Assembly: GCA_035771175.1 (NCBI GenBank)
Contig: JAYMFD010001271.1
Span: 1,860,001-1,924,000, forward strand
Length of the DNA stretch: 64,000 bases
Direction of reading: 5' to 3'
Origin: Paratinospora sagittata
Lineage: Eukaryota; Streptophyta; Magnoliopsida; Ranunculales; Menispermaceae
This document shows, in pieces, positions 37,550-50,453 of this stretch. The notes below the pieces were generated by a model, which searched no databases, was not told where the DNA came from, and saw nothing but the letters and a program-made list of their open reading frames with translations. Made by a program: the position numbers and the translations under genes. The first letter of the stretch is position 1. Every line of letters begins with the position of its first letter.

Positions 37550-38722
37550 TAGGGTTGAATAACCAAAAATCAATTTTTCCGGAAAATTGCCTACAACGCG
37601 CTATCCCTTTTGATAACTCGCTATAAAGTAGTTACCGTGATCTTTCGATTTTTACTAAAATGGGCAATAGCGTGCAATAGGCCTAGATTGCACGCTAACG
37701 AAAAGTTCAAAAAACTCGAGCTCTTGGGTATGTGTATATCGACTTACAATAGCCCGCTATAAGTCATTAGGGGGCATGATACAGAACCCAATTGCATGCT
37801 ATCCAAGTTTGGGTTAGAAATCTCACATTTTAACGAGAACAACGAAGGCCCTTTCCCTTGCTCGATTTTTCCATTCCTTACACAGTTTTGACTGGGAATC
37901 GTAACTGAAATATTCTCCACTAACACATGGATGATGCCCATCGTTTCGCACGGCCAAAACTACTTTAGATTAAACAATGTTTTGAATTCAAATCATTTCC
38001 TACTCTCTTGCTCTTAAAGCTGCAATTGCTAATTTAATAAAACGCACATTGTCTAATTTTCAAAGATACGACACACACGATTTCAGCAAGTTAGACTGAG
38101 CTTTCCACAGAGTATTTCAAAAGAAGAATGTCGTGCTTCTTGCATTGCCAATAAATGCTTCGACCCGAATCAAAGTTGGAAACTGTCTTGAAGATAACTT
38201 CATTGTTTAACAAGTTCTTCATTATATCCCTTTTGTGCTGAGATTTTAAGAAGCAACTCATTGTTTTAAACTGTAAGTATATGAAGTGTTCTCAGTAAGA
38301 GAACACAACACATCACCTATATTCTTTCTCTGAGAGCTACAACTAATCATCAAGAACACATCAAATTATAGCTATCAAAGTCTACAAAGATCAAGCTCTA
38401 AGAACGAGGACATATCTCAATGCTAATGCGTTAGTTCAATCTTAGGTGTGAAGGGTAACCTCTCGATCAATCTCAGCACGAAAACTCACTAAATTGCAAA
38501 GTCTTCAATATCACTTGGATTTAGTATTTGATTTTGACAAAATATTTTCCGAAAGGTTTTAATCATAATTTCAATGAGTTTTGAATGATTTAAAAGTGTT
38601 TTGAGTCAATGAAATGGTTCTTAAGTGTTAAAATATTAGTTTTTCCAAAATCGGGCTATCCACCACTTTGCCAAAATTTTACAAAAGGTAATAGCGCACT
38701 ATCAGTGTTTATAGCACGTTGA
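37550..38722 (+). repeat. Monomer 33 (1173 bp), H3 third type, recombinant
   Basis: Matches monomer 30 up to 37960 (ACGAAAAGTTC, ATACAGAACCC), then switches to AACTACTTTAG, CTCTTAAAGC, AAACGCACATTG, GATACGAC and GCAACTC with no 20-bp deletion. Confidence 0.94.
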
Positions 38723-39895
38723 TAGGGTTGAATAACCAAAAATCAATTTTTCCGGAAAATTGCCTACAACGCGCTATCCCTTTTGATAACTCGCTATAAA
38801 GTAGTTACCGTGATCTTTCGATTTTTACTAAAATGGGCAATAGCGTGCAATAGGCCTAGATTGCACGCTAACGAAAAGTTCAAAAAACTCGAGCTCTTGG
38901 GTATGTGTATATCGACTTACAACAGCCCGCTATAAGTCATTAGGGGGCATGATACAGAACCCAATTGCATGCTATCCAAGTTTGGGTTAGAAATCTCACA
39001 TTTTAACGAGAACAACGAAGGCCCTTTCCCTTGCTCGATTTTTCCATTCCTTACACAGTTTTGACTGGGAATCGTAACTGAAATATTCTCCACTAACACA
39101 TGGATGATGCCCATCGTTTCGCACGGCCAAAACAACTTTAGATTAAACAATGTTTTGAATTCAAATCATTTCCTACTCTCTTGCTCTTAAAGCTGCAATT
39201 GCTAATTTAATAAAACGCACATTGTCTAATTTTCAAAGATACAAGACACACGATTTCAGCAAGTTAGACTGAGCTTTCCACAGAGTATTTCAAAAGAAGA
39301 ATGTCGTGCTTCTTGCATTGCCAATAAATGCTTCGACCCGAATCAAACTTGGAAACTGTCTTGAAGATAACTTCATTGTTTAACAAGTTCTTCATTATAT
39401 CCCTTTTGTGCTGAGATTTTAAGAAGCAACTCATTGTTTTAAACTGTAAGTATATGAAGTGTTCTCAGTAAGAGAACACAACACATCACCTATATTCTTT
39501 CTCTGAGAGCTACAACTAATCATCAAGAACACATCAAATTATAGCTATCAAAGTCTACAAAGATCAAGCTCTAAGAACGAGGACATATCTCAATGCTAAT
39601 GCGTTAGTTCAATCTTAGGTGTGAAGGGTAACCTCTCGATCAATCTCAGCACGAAAACTCACTAAATTGCAAAGTCTTCAATATCACTTGGATTTAGTAT
39701 TTGATTTTGACAAAATATTTTCCGAAAGGTTTTAATCATAATTTCAATGAGTTTTGAATGATTTAAAAGTGTTTTGAGTCAATGAAATGGTTCTTAAGTG
39801 TTAAAATTTTAGTTTTTCCAAAATCGGGCTATCCACCACTTTGCCAAAATTTTACAAAAGGTAATAGCGCACTATCAGTGTTTATAGCACGTTGA
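38723..39895 (+). repeat. Monomer 34 (1173 bp)
   Basis: ACGAAAAGTTC, ATACAGAACCC and AACAACTTTAG. Private: TTACAACAGCCC, GATACAAGACAC and ATCAAACTTGG. First tail reading TTAAAATTTTAG. Confidence 0.94.
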
Positions 39896-41068
39896 TAGGG
39901 TTGAATAACCAAAAATCAATTTTTCCGGAAAATTGCCTACAACGCGCTATCCCTTTTGATAACTCGCTATAAAGTAGTTACCGTGATTTTTCGATTTTTA
40001 CTAAAATGGGCAATAGCGTGCAATAGGCCTAGATTGCGCGCTAACGGAAAGTCCAAAAAACTCGAGCTCTTGGGTATGTGTATATCGACTTACAATAGCC
40101 CGCTATAAGTCATTAGGGGGCATGATACAGAACCCAATTGCATGCTATCCAAGTTTGGGTTAGAAATCTCACATTTTAACGAGAACAACGAAGGCCCTTT
40201 CCCTTGCTCGATTTTTCCATTCCTTACACAGTTTTGACTGGGAATCGTAACTGAAATATTCTCCACTAACACATGGATGATGCCCATCGTTTCGCACGGC
40301 CAAAACTACTTTAGATTAAACAATGTTTTGAATTCAAATCATTTCCTACTCTCTTGCTCTTAAAGCTGCAATTGCTAATTTAATAAAACGCACATTGTCT
40401 AATTTTCAAAGATACGACACACACGATTTCAGCAAGTTAGACTGAGCTTTCCACAGAGTATTTCAAAAGAAGAATGTCGTGCTTCTTGCATTGCCAATAA
40501 ATGCTTCGACCCGAATCAAAGTTGGAAACTGTCTTGAAGATAACTTCATTGTTTAACAAGTTCTTCATTATATCCCTTTTGTGCTGAGATTTTAAGAAGC
40601 AACTCATTGTTTTAAACTGTAAGTATATGAAGTGTTCTCAGTAAGAGAACACAACACATCACCTATATTCTTTCTCTGAGAGCTACAACTAATCATCAAG
40701 AACACATCAAATTATAGCTATCAAAGTCTACAAAGATCAAGCTCTAAGAACGAGGACATATCTCAATGCTAATGCGTTAGTTCAATCTTAGGTGTGAAGG
40801 GTAACCTCTCGATCAATCTCAGCACGAAAACTCACTAAATTGCAAAGTCTTCAATATCACTTGGATTTAGTATTTGATTTTGACAAAATATTTTCCGAAA
40901 GGTTTTAATCATAATTTCAATGAGTTTTGAATGATTTAAAAGTGTTTTGAGTCAATGAAATGGTTCCTAAGTGTTAAAATATTAGTTTTTCCAAAATCGG
41001 GCTATCCACCACTTTGCCAAAATTTTACAAAAGGTAATAGCGCACTATCAGTGTTTATAGCACGTTGA
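39896..41068 (+). repeat. Monomer 35 (1173 bp)
   Basis: First GTGATTTTTCG copy. GATTGCGCGCT is private. ATACAGAACCC, AACTACTTTAG and GATACGAC; tail GGTTCCTAAGTG. Confidence 0.94.
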
Positions 41069-42241
41069 TAGGGTTGAATAACCAAAAATCAATTTTTCCG
41101 GAAAATTGCCTATAACGCGCTATCCCTTTTGATAACTCGCTATAAAGTAGTTACCTTGATCTTTCGATTTTTACTAAAATGGGCAATAGCGTGCAATAGG
41201 CCTAGATTGCACGCTAACGGAAAGTCCAAAAAACTCGAGCTCTTGGGTATGTGTATATCGACTTACAATAGCCCGCTATAAGTCATTAGGGGGCATGATA
41301 CACATCCCAATTGCATGCTATCCAAGTTTGAGTTAGGAATCTCACATTTTAACGAGAACAACGAAGGCCCTTTCCCTTGCTCGATTTTTCCATTCCTTAC
41401 ACAGTTTTGACTGGGAATCGTAACTGAAATATTCTCCACTAACACATGGATGATGCCCATCGTTTCGCACGGCCAAAACAACTTTAGATTAAACATTGTT
41501 TTGAATTCAAATCATTTCCTACTCTCTTGCTCTTAAAGCTGCAATTGCTAATTTAATAAAACGCACATTGTCTAATTTTGAAAGATACAACACACACGAT
41601 TTCAGCAAGTTAGACTGAGCTTTCCACAGAGTATTTCAAAAGAAGAAAGTCGTGCTTCTTGCATTGCCAATAAATGCTTCGACCCGAATCAAAGTTGGAA
41701 ACTGTCTTGAAGATAACTTCATTGTTTAACAAGTTCTTCATTATATCCCTTTTGTGCTGAGATTTTAAGAAGCAATTCATTGTTTTAAACTGTAAGTATA
41801 TGAAGTGTTCTCAGTAAGAGAACACAACACATCACCTATATTCTTTCTCTGAGAGGTACAACTAATCATCAAGAACACATCAAATTATAGCTATCAAAGT
41901 CTACAAAGATCATGCTCTAAGAACCAGGACATATCTCAATGCTAATGCGTTAGTTCAATCTTAGGTGTGAAGGGTAACCTCTCGATCAATCTCAGCCCGA
42001 AAACTCACTAAATTGCAAAGTCTTCAATATCACTTGGATTTAGTATTTGATTTTGACAAAATATTTTCCGAAAGGTTTTAATCATAATTTCAATGAGTTT
42101 TGAATGATTTAAAAGTGTTGTGAGTCAATGAAATGGTTCCTAAGTGTCAAAACATTAATTTTTCCAAAATCGGGCTATCCACCACTTTCCCAAGATTTTA
42201 CAAAAGGTAATAGCGCACTATCAGTGTTTATAGCACGCTGA
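41069..42241 (+). repeat. Monomer 36 (1173 bp), H3 first type with a foreign head
   Basis: The head has CCTATAACG and ACCTTGATC; the body has the CACATCCC, AAACATTG and CATGCTCTAAGAACC alleles of monomers 28 and 31, but CTGAGAGGTAC. Tail GCACGCTG. Confidence 0.94.
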
Positions 42242-43415
42242 TAGGGTTGAATAACCAAAAATCAATTTTTCCGGAAAATTGCCTACAACGCGCTATCCCT
42301 TTTGATAACTCGCTATAAAGTAGTTACCGTGATCTTTCGATTTTTACTAAAATGGGCAATAGCGTGCAATAGGCCTAGATTGCACACTAACGGAAAGTCC
42401 AAAAAACTCGAGCTCTTGGGTATGTGTATATCGACTTACAATAGCCCGCTATAAGTCATTAGGGGGCATGATACAGAACCCAATTGCATGCTATCCAAGT
42501 TTGGGTTAGAAATCTCACATTTCTAACGACAAAAATGAAGGCCCTTTCCCTTGCTCGATTTTTCCATTCCTTACACAGTTTTGACGGGGAATCGTAACTG
42601 AAATATTCTCCACTAACACATGGATGATGCCCATCGTTTCGCACGGCCAAAACAACTTTAGATTAAACAATGTTTTGAATTCAAATCATTTCCTACTCTC
42701 TTGCTCTTTAAGCTGCAATTGCTAATTTAATAAAACACTCATTGTCTAATTTTCAAAGATACAACACACACGATTTCAGCAAGTTAGACTGAGCTTTCCA
42801 CAGAGTATTTCAAAAGAAGAATGTCGTGCTTCTTGCATTGCCAATAAATGCTTCGACCCGAATCAAAGTTGGAAACTGTCTTGAAGATAACTTCATTGTT
42901 TAACAAGTTCTTCATTATATCCCTTTTGTGCTGAGATTTTAAGAAGCAACTCATTGTTTTAAACTGTAAGTATATGAAGTGTTCTCAGTAAGAGAACACA
43001 ACACATCACCTATATTCTTTCTCTGAGAGCTACAACTAATCATCAAGAACACATCAAATTATAGCTATCAAAGTCTACAAAGATCAAGCTCTAAGAACGA
43101 GGACATATCTCAATGCTAATGCGTTAGTTCAATCTTAGGTGTGAAGGGTAACCTCTCGATCAATCTCAGCACGAAAACTCACTAAATTGCAAAGTCTTCA
43201 ATATCACTTGGATTTAGTATTTGATTTTGACAAAATATTTTCCGAAAGGTTTTAATCATAATTTCAATGAGTTTTGAATGATTTAAAAGTGTTTTGAGTC
43301 AATGAAATGGTTCTTAAGTGTTAAAATATTAGTTTTTCCAAAATCGGGCTATCCACCACTTTGCCAAAATTTTACAAAAGGTAATAGCGCACTATCAGTG
43401 TTTATAGCACGTTGA
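42242..43415 (+). repeat. Monomer 37 (1174 bp), H3 second type
   Basis: Last CATTTCTAACGAC copy in the window. Private GATTGCACACTAAC and AAAAATGAAGG; ATACAGAACCC. Confidence 0.94.
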
Positions 43416-44588
43416 TAGGGTTGAATAACCAAAAATCAATTTTTCCGGAAAATTGCCTACAACGCGCTATCCCTTTTGATAACTCGCTATAAAGTAGTTA
43501 CCGTGATCTTTCGATTTTTACTAAAATGGGCAATAGCGTGCAATAGGCCTAGATTGCACGCTAACGAAAAGTTCAAAAAACTCGAGCTCTTGGGTATGTG
43601 TATATCGACTTACAATAGCCCGCTATAAGTCATTAGGGGGCATGATACACAACCCAATTGCATGCTATCCAAGTTTGGGTTAGAAATCTCACATTTTAAC
43701 GAGAACAACGAAGGCCCTTTCCCTTGCTCGATTTTTCCATTCCTTACACAGTTTTGACTGGGAATCGTAACTGAAATATTCTCCACTAACACATGGATGA
43801 TGCCCATCGTTTCGCACGGCCAAAACAACTTTAGATTAAACAATGTTTTGAATTCAAATCATTTCCTACTCTCTTGCTCTTAAAGCTGCAATTGCTAATT
43901 TAATAAAACGCACATTGTCTAATTTTCAAAGATACAACACACACGATTTCAGCAAGTTAGACTGAGCTTTCCACAGAGTATTTCAAAAGAAGAATGTCGT
44001 GCTTCTTGCATTGCCAATAAATGCTTCGACCCGAATCAAAGTTGGAAACTGTCTTGAAGATAACTTCATTGTTTAACAAGTTCTTCATTATATCCCTTTT
44101 GTGCTGAGATTTTAAGAAACAACTCATTGTTTTAAACTGTAAGTATATGAAGTGTTCTCAGTAAGAGAACACAACACATCACCTATATTCTTTCTCTGAG
44201 AGCTACAACTAATCATCAAGAACACATCAAATTATAGCTATCAAAGTCTACAAAGATCAAGCTCTAAGAACGAGGACATATCTCAATGCTAATGCGTTAG
44301 TTCAATCTTAGGTGTGAAGGGTAACCTCTCGATCAATCTCAGCACGAAAACTCACTAAATTGCAAAGTCTTCAATATCACTTGGATTTAGTATTTGATTT
44401 TGACAAAATATTTTCCGAAAGGTTTTAATCATAATTTCAATGAGTTTTGAATGATTTAAAAGTGTTTTGAGTCAATGAAATGGTTCTTAAGTGTTAAAAT
44501 ATTAGTTTTTCCAAAATCGGGCTATCCACCACTTTGCCAAAATTTTACAAAAGGTAATAGCGCACTATCAGTGTTTATAGCACGTTGA
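43416..44588 (+). repeat. Monomer 38 (1173 bp)
   Basis: ACGAAAAGTTC with ATACACAACCC, GATACAAC and AGAAACAACTC. From here every copy is the CATTTTAAC type. Confidence 0.95.
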
Positions 44589-45761
44589 TAGGGTTGAATA
44601 ACCAAAAATCAATTTTTCCGGAAAATTGCCTACAACGCGCTATCCCTTTTGATAACTCGCTATAAAGTAGTTACCGTGATCTTTCGATTTTTACTAAAAT
44701 GGGCAATAGCGTGCAATAGGCCTAGATTGCACGCTAACGAAAAGTTCAAAAAACTCGAGCTCTTGGGTATGTGTATATCGACTTACAATAGCCCGCTATA
44801 AGTCATTAGGGGGCATGATACACAACCCAATTGCATGCTATCCAAGTTTGGGTTAGAAATCTCACATTTTAACGAGAACAACGAAGGCCCTTTCCCTTGC
44901 TCGATTTTTCCATTCCTTACACAGTTTTGACTGGGAATCGTAACTGAAATATTCTCCACTAACACATGGATGATGCCCATCGTTTCGCACGGCCAAAACA
45001 ACTTTAGATTAAACAATGTTTTGAATTCAAATCATTTCCTACTCTCTTGCTCTTAAAGCTGCAATTGCTAATTTAATAAAACGCACATTGTCTAATTTTC
45101 AAAGATACAACACACACGATTTCAGCAAGTTAGACTGAGCTTTCCACAGAGTATTTCAAAAGAAGAATGTCGTGCTTCTTGCATTGCCAATAAATGCTTC
45201 GACCCGAATCAAAGTTGGAAACTGTCTTGAAGATAACTTCATTGTTTAACAAGTTCTTCATTATATCCCTTTTGTGCTGAGATTTTAAGAAACAACTCAT
45301 TGTTTTAAACTGTAAGTATATGAAGTGTTCTCAGTAAGAGAACACAACACATCACCTATATTCTTTCTCTGAGAGCTACAACTAATCATCAAGAACACAT
45401 CAAATTATAGCTATCAAAGTCTACAAAGATCAAGCTCTAAGAACGAGGACATATCTCAATGCTAATGCGTTAGTTCAATCTTAGGTGTGAAGGGTAACCT
45501 CTCGATCAATCTCAGCACGAAAACTCACTAAATTGCAAAGTCTTCAATATCACTTGGATTTAGTATTTGATTTTGACAAAATATTTTCCGAAAGGTTTTA
45601 ATCATAATTTCAATGAGTTTTGAATGATTTAAAAGTGTTTTGAGTCAATGAAATGGTTCTTAAGTGTTAAAATATTAGTTTTTCCAAAATCGGGCTATCC
45701 ACCACTTTGCCAAAATTTTACAAAAGGTAATAGCGCACTATCAGTGTTTATAGCACGTTGA
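44589..45761 (+). repeat. Monomer 39 (1173 bp)
   Basis: I see no difference from monomer 38. Confidence 0.95.
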
Positions 45762-46934
45762 TAGGGTTGAATAACCAAAAATCAATTTTTCCGGAAAATT
45801 GCCTACAACGCGCTATCCCTTTTGATAACTCGCTATAAAGTAGTTACCGTGATCTTTCGATTTTTACTAAAATGGGCAATAGCGTGCAATAGGCCTAGAT
45901 TGCACGCTAACGAAAAGTTCAAAAAACTCGAGCTCTTGGGTATGTGTATATCGACTTACAATAGCCCGCTATAAGTCATTAGGGGGCATGATACACAACC
46001 CAATTGCATGCTATCCAAGTTTGGGTTAGAAATCTCACATTTTAACGAGAACAACGAAGGCCCTTTCCCTTGCTCGATTTTTCCATTCCTTACACAGTTT
46101 TGACTGGGAATCGTAACTGAAATATTCTCCACTAACACATGGATGATGCCCATCGTTTCGCACGGCCAAAACAACTTTAGATTAAACAATGTTTTGAATT
46201 CAAATCATTTCCTACTCTCTTGCTCTTAAAGCTGCAATTGCTAATTTAATAAAACGCACATTGTCTAATTTTCAAAGATACAACACACACGATTTCAGCA
46301 AGTTAGACTGAGCTTTCCACAGAGTATTTCAAAAGAAGAATGTCGTGCTTCTTGCATTGCCAATAAATGCTTCGACCCGAATCAAAGTTGGAAACTGTCT
46401 TGAAGATAACTTCATTGTTTAACAAGTTCTTCATTATATCCCTTTTGTGCTGAGATTTTAAGAAACAACTCATTGTTTTAAACTGTAAGTATATGAAGTG
46501 TTCTCAGTAAGAGAACACAACACATCACCTATATTCTTTCTCTGAGAGCTACAACTAATCATCAAGAACACATCAAATTATAGCTATCAAAGTCTACAAA
46601 GATCAAGCTCTAAGAACGAGGACATATCTCTATGCTAATGCGTTAGTTCAATCTTAGGTGTGAAGGGTAACCTCTCGATCAATCTCAGCACGAAAACTCA
46701 CTAAATTGCAAAGTCTTCAATATCACTTGGATTTAGTATTTGATTTTGACAAAATATTTTCCGAAAGGTTTTAATCATAATTTCAATGAGTTTTGAATGA
46801 TTTAAAAGTGTTTTGAGTCAATGAAATCGTTCTTAAGTGTTAAAATTTTAGTTTTTCCAAAATCGGGCTATCCACCACTTTGCCAAAATTTTACAAAAGG
46901 TAATAGCGCACTATCAGTGTTTATAGCACGTTGA
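45762..46934 (+). repeat. Monomer 40 (1173 bp)
   Basis: As monomers 38-39, but with TCTCTATGC, AAATCGTTC (private) and tail TTAAAATTTTAG. Confidence 0.95.
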
Positions 46935-48107
46935 TAGGGTTGAATAACCAAAAATCAATTTTTCCGGAAAATTGCCTACAACGCGCTATCCCTTTTGATA
47001 ACTCGCTATAAAGTAGTTACCGTGATTTTTCGATTTTTACTAAAATGGGCAATAGCGTGCAATAGGCCTAGATTGCACGCTAACGGAAAGTCCAAAAAAC
47101 TCGAGATCTTGGGTATGTGTATATCGACTTACAATAGCCCGCTATAAGTCATTAGGGGGCATGATACAGAACCCAATTGCATGCTATCCAAGTTTGGGTT
47201 AGAAATCTCACATTTTAACGAGAACAACGAAGGCCCTTTCCCTTGCTCGATTTTTCCATTCCTTACACAGTTTTGACTGGGAATCGTAACTGAAATATTC
47301 TCCACTAACACATGGATGATGCCCATCGTTTCGCACGGCCAAAACAACTTTAGATTAAACAATGTTTTGAATTCAAATCATTTCCTACTCTCTTGCTCTT
47401 AAAGCTGCAATTGCTAATTTAATAAAACGCACATTGTCTAATTTTCAAAGATACGACACACACGATTTCAGCAAGTTAGACTGAGCTTTCCACAGAGTAT
47501 TTCAAAAGAAGAATGTCGTGCTTCTTGCATTGCCAATAAATGCTTCGACCCGAATCAAAGTTGGAAACTGTCTTGAAGATAACTTCATTGTTTAACAAGT
47601 TCTTCATTATATCCCTTTTGTGCTGAGATTTTAAGAAGCAACTCATTGTTTTAAACTGTAAGTATATGAAGTGTTCTCAGTAAGAGAACACAACACATCA
47701 CCTATATTCTTTCTCTGAGAGCTACAACTAATCATCAAGAACACATCAAATTATAGCTATCAAAGTCTACAAAGATCAAGCTCTAAGAACGAGGACATAT
47801 CTCAATGCTAATGCGTTAGTTCAATCTTAGGTGTGAAGGGTAACCTCTCGATCAATCTCAGCACGAAAACTCACTAAATTGCAAAGTCTTCAATATCACT
47901 TGGATTTAGTATTTGATTTTGACAAAATATTTTCCGAAAGGTTTTAATCATAATTTCAATGAGTTTTGAATGATTTAAAAGTGTTTTGAGTCAATGAAAT
48001 GGTTCTTAAGTGTTAAAATATTAGTTTTTCCAAAATCGGGCTATCCACCACTTTGCCAAAATTTTACAAAAGGTAATAGCGCACTATCAGTGTTTATAGC
48101 ACGTTGA
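46935..48107 (+). repeat. Monomer 41 (1173 bp)
   Basis: GTGATTTTTCG, GAGATCTTGGG (first BglII-type allele here), ATACAGAACCC, AACAACTTTAG and GATACGAC. Confidence 0.95.
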
Positions 48108-49280
48108 TAGGGTTGAATAACCAAAAATCAATTTTTCCGGAAAATTGCCTACAACGCGCTATCCCTTTTGATAACTCGCTATAAAGTAGTTACCGTGATC
48201 TTTCGATTTTTACTAAAATGGGCAATAGCGTGCAATAGGCCTAGATTGCACGCTAACGAAAAGTTCAAAAAACTCGAGCTCTTGGGTATGTGTATATCGA
48301 CTTACAATAGCCCGCTATAAGTCATTAGGGGGCATGATACACAACCCAATTGCATGCTATCCAAGTTTGGGTTAGAAATCTCACATTTTAACGAGAACAA
48401 CGAAGGCCCTTTCCCTTGCTCGATTTTTCCATTCCTTACACAGTTTTGACTGGGAATCGTAACTGAAATATTCTCCACTAACACATGGATGATGCCCATC
48501 GTTTCGCACGGCCAAAACAACTTTAGATTAAACAATGTTTTGAATTCAAATCATTTCCTACTCTCTTGCTCTTAAAGCTGCAATTGCTAATTTAATAAAA
48601 CGCACATTGTCTAATTTTCAAAGATACAACACACACGATTTCAGCAAGTTAGACTGAGCTTTCCACAGAGTATTTCAAAAGAAGAATGTCGTGCTTCTTG
48701 CATTGCCAATAAATGCTTCGACCCGAATCAAAGTTGGAAACTGTCTTGAAGATAACTTCATTGTTTAACAAGTTCTTCATTATATCCCTTTTGTGCTGAG
48801 ATTTTAAGAAACAACTCATTGTTTTAAACTGTAAGTATATGAAGTGTTCTCAGTAAGAGAACACAACACATCACCTATATTCTTTCTCTGAGAGCTACAA
48901 CTAATCATCAAGAACACATCAAATTATAGCTATCAAAGTCTACAAAGATCAAGCTCTAAGAACGAGGACATATCTCTATGCTAATGCGTTAGTTCAATCT
49001 TAGGTGTGAAGGGTAACCTCTCGATCAATCTCAGCACGAAAACTCACTAAATTGCAAAGTCTTCAATATCACTTGGATTTAGTATTTGATTTTGACAAAA
49101 TATTTTCCGAAAGGTTTTAATCATAATTTCAATGAGTTTTGAATGATTTAAAAGTGTTTTGAGTCAATGAAATGGTTCTTAAGTGTTAAAATTTTAGTTT
49201 TTCCAAAATCGGGCTATCCACCACTTTGCCAAAATTTTACAAAAGGTAATAGCGCACTATCAGTGTTTATAGCACGTTGA
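48108..49280 (+). repeat. Monomer 42 (1173 bp)
   Basis: Twin of monomer 40 (ACGAAAAGTTC, AGAAACAACTC, TCTCTATGC, TTAAAATTTTAG) with the normal AAATGGTTC. Confidence 0.95.
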
Positions 49281-50453
49281 TAGGGTTGAATAACCAAAAA
49301 TCAATTTTTCCGGAAAATTGCCTACAACGCGCTATCCCTTTTGATAACTCGCTATAAAGTAGTTACCGTGATTTTTCGATTTTTACTAAAATGGGCAATA
49401 GCGTGCAATAGGCCTAGATTGCACGCTAACGGAAAGTCCAAAAAACTCGAGCTCTTGGGTATGTGTATATCGACTTACAATAGCCCGCTATAAGTCATTA
49501 GGGGGCATGATACAGAACCCAATTGCATGCTATCCAAGTTTGGGTTAGAAATCTCACATTTTAACGAGAACAACGAAGGCCCTTTCCCTTGCTCGATTTT
49601 TCCATTCCTTACACAGTTTTGACTGGGAATCGTAACTGAAATATTCTCCACTAACACATGGATGATGCCCATCGTTTCGCACGGCCAAAACAACTTTAGA
49701 TTAAACAATGTTTTGAATTCAAATCATTTCCTACTCTCTTGCTCTTAAAGCTGCAATTGCTAATTTAATAAAACGCACATTGTCTAATTTTCAAAGATAC
49801 GACACACACGATTTCAGCAAGTTAGACTGAGCTTTCCACAGAGTATTTCAAAAGAAGAATGTCGTGCTTCTTGCATTGCCAATAAATGCTTCGACCCGAA
49901 TCAAAGTTGGAAACTGTCTTGAAGATAACTTCATTGTTTAACAAGTTCTTCATTATATCCCTTTTGTGCTGAGATTTTAAGAAGCAACTCATTGTTTTAA
50001 ACTGTAAGTATATGAAGTGTTCTCAGTAAGAGAACACAACACATCACCTATATTCTTTCTCTGAGAGCTACAACTAATCATCAAGAACACATCAAATTAT
50101 AGCTATCAAAGTCTACAAAGATCAAGCTCTAAGAACGAGGACATATCTCAATGCTAATGCGTTAGTTCAATCTTAGGTGTGAAGGGTAACCTCTCGATCA
50201 ATCTCAGCACGAAAACTCACTAAATTGCAAAGTCTTCAATATCACTTGGATTTAGTATTTGATTTTGACAAAATATTTTCCGAAAGGTTTTAATCATAAT
50301 TTCAATGAGTTTTGAATGATTTAAAAGTGTTTTGAGTCAATGAAATGGTTCTTAAGTGTTAAAATTTTAGTTTTTCCAAAATCGGGCTATCCACCACTTT
50401 GCCAAAATTTTACAAAAGGTAATAGCGCACTATCAGTGTTTATAGCACGTTGA
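49281..50453 (+). repeat. Monomer 43 (1173 bp)
   Basis: GTGATTTTTCG, GAGCTCTTGGG, ATACAGAACCC, AACAACTTTAG and GATACGAC; tail TTAAAATTTTAG. Confidence 0.95.

Larger units (their letters stand above)
31473..37960 (+). repeat. Higher-order repeat H3: three-monomer unit (3500 bp), two adjacent copies
   Basis: The 2988 bp from 31473 to 34460 recur at 34973-37960 with about four substitutions. Examples are the CAACACGCTA/CAACACACTA pair near 31751/35251 and TGTGAGC/TGAGAGC near 33660/37160. The ~510 bp between the two blocks do not match at this offset, so they were probably exchanged by conversion afterwards. Both copies carry the same 20-bp deletion, which makes the period 3500 rather than 3520. 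A third, less complete copy of the same monomer order begins at 41069. Confidence 0.9.
41069..43630 (+). repeat. Displaced third copy of the H3 monomer order
   Basis: The monomers at 41069 and 42242 repeat the rare markers of those at 31703/32876 and 35203/36376. The markers are CACATCCC, AAACATTGTTTTG, GAGAGGTAC, CATGCTCTAAGAACC, GTGTTGTGAGTC, TTTCCCAAGATT and then a CATTTCTAACGAC monomer. It sits 5866 bp after the second copy, separated by two extra monomers (38723-41068). Its first ~90 bp carry different alleles (CCTATAACG, ACCTTGATC). Confidence 0.85.
45762..50453 (+). repeat. Higher-order repeat H4: dimer (2346 bp) in two copies
   Basis: Copies 40-41 (45762-48107) and 42-43 (48108-50453) alternate the same two types. 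The first has ACGAAAAGTTC, AGAAACAACTC, TCTCTATG and a tail AAAATTTTAG. The second has GTGATTTTTCG, ACAGAACCC and GATACGAC. A few differences separate them: GAGATCTT versus GAGCTCTT, AAATCGTTC versus AAATGGTTC, and the tail of the second monomer. Confidence 0.8.

Noticed and set aside
43416..45761. Possible assembly artefact from identical adjacent monomers (38 and 39) and near-identical higher-order copies
   Set aside because: Adjacent blocks carry private substitutions and different neighbours, as a real array does. Collapse or expansion by a few units cannot be excluded without the reads, but the array as such is not an artefact.
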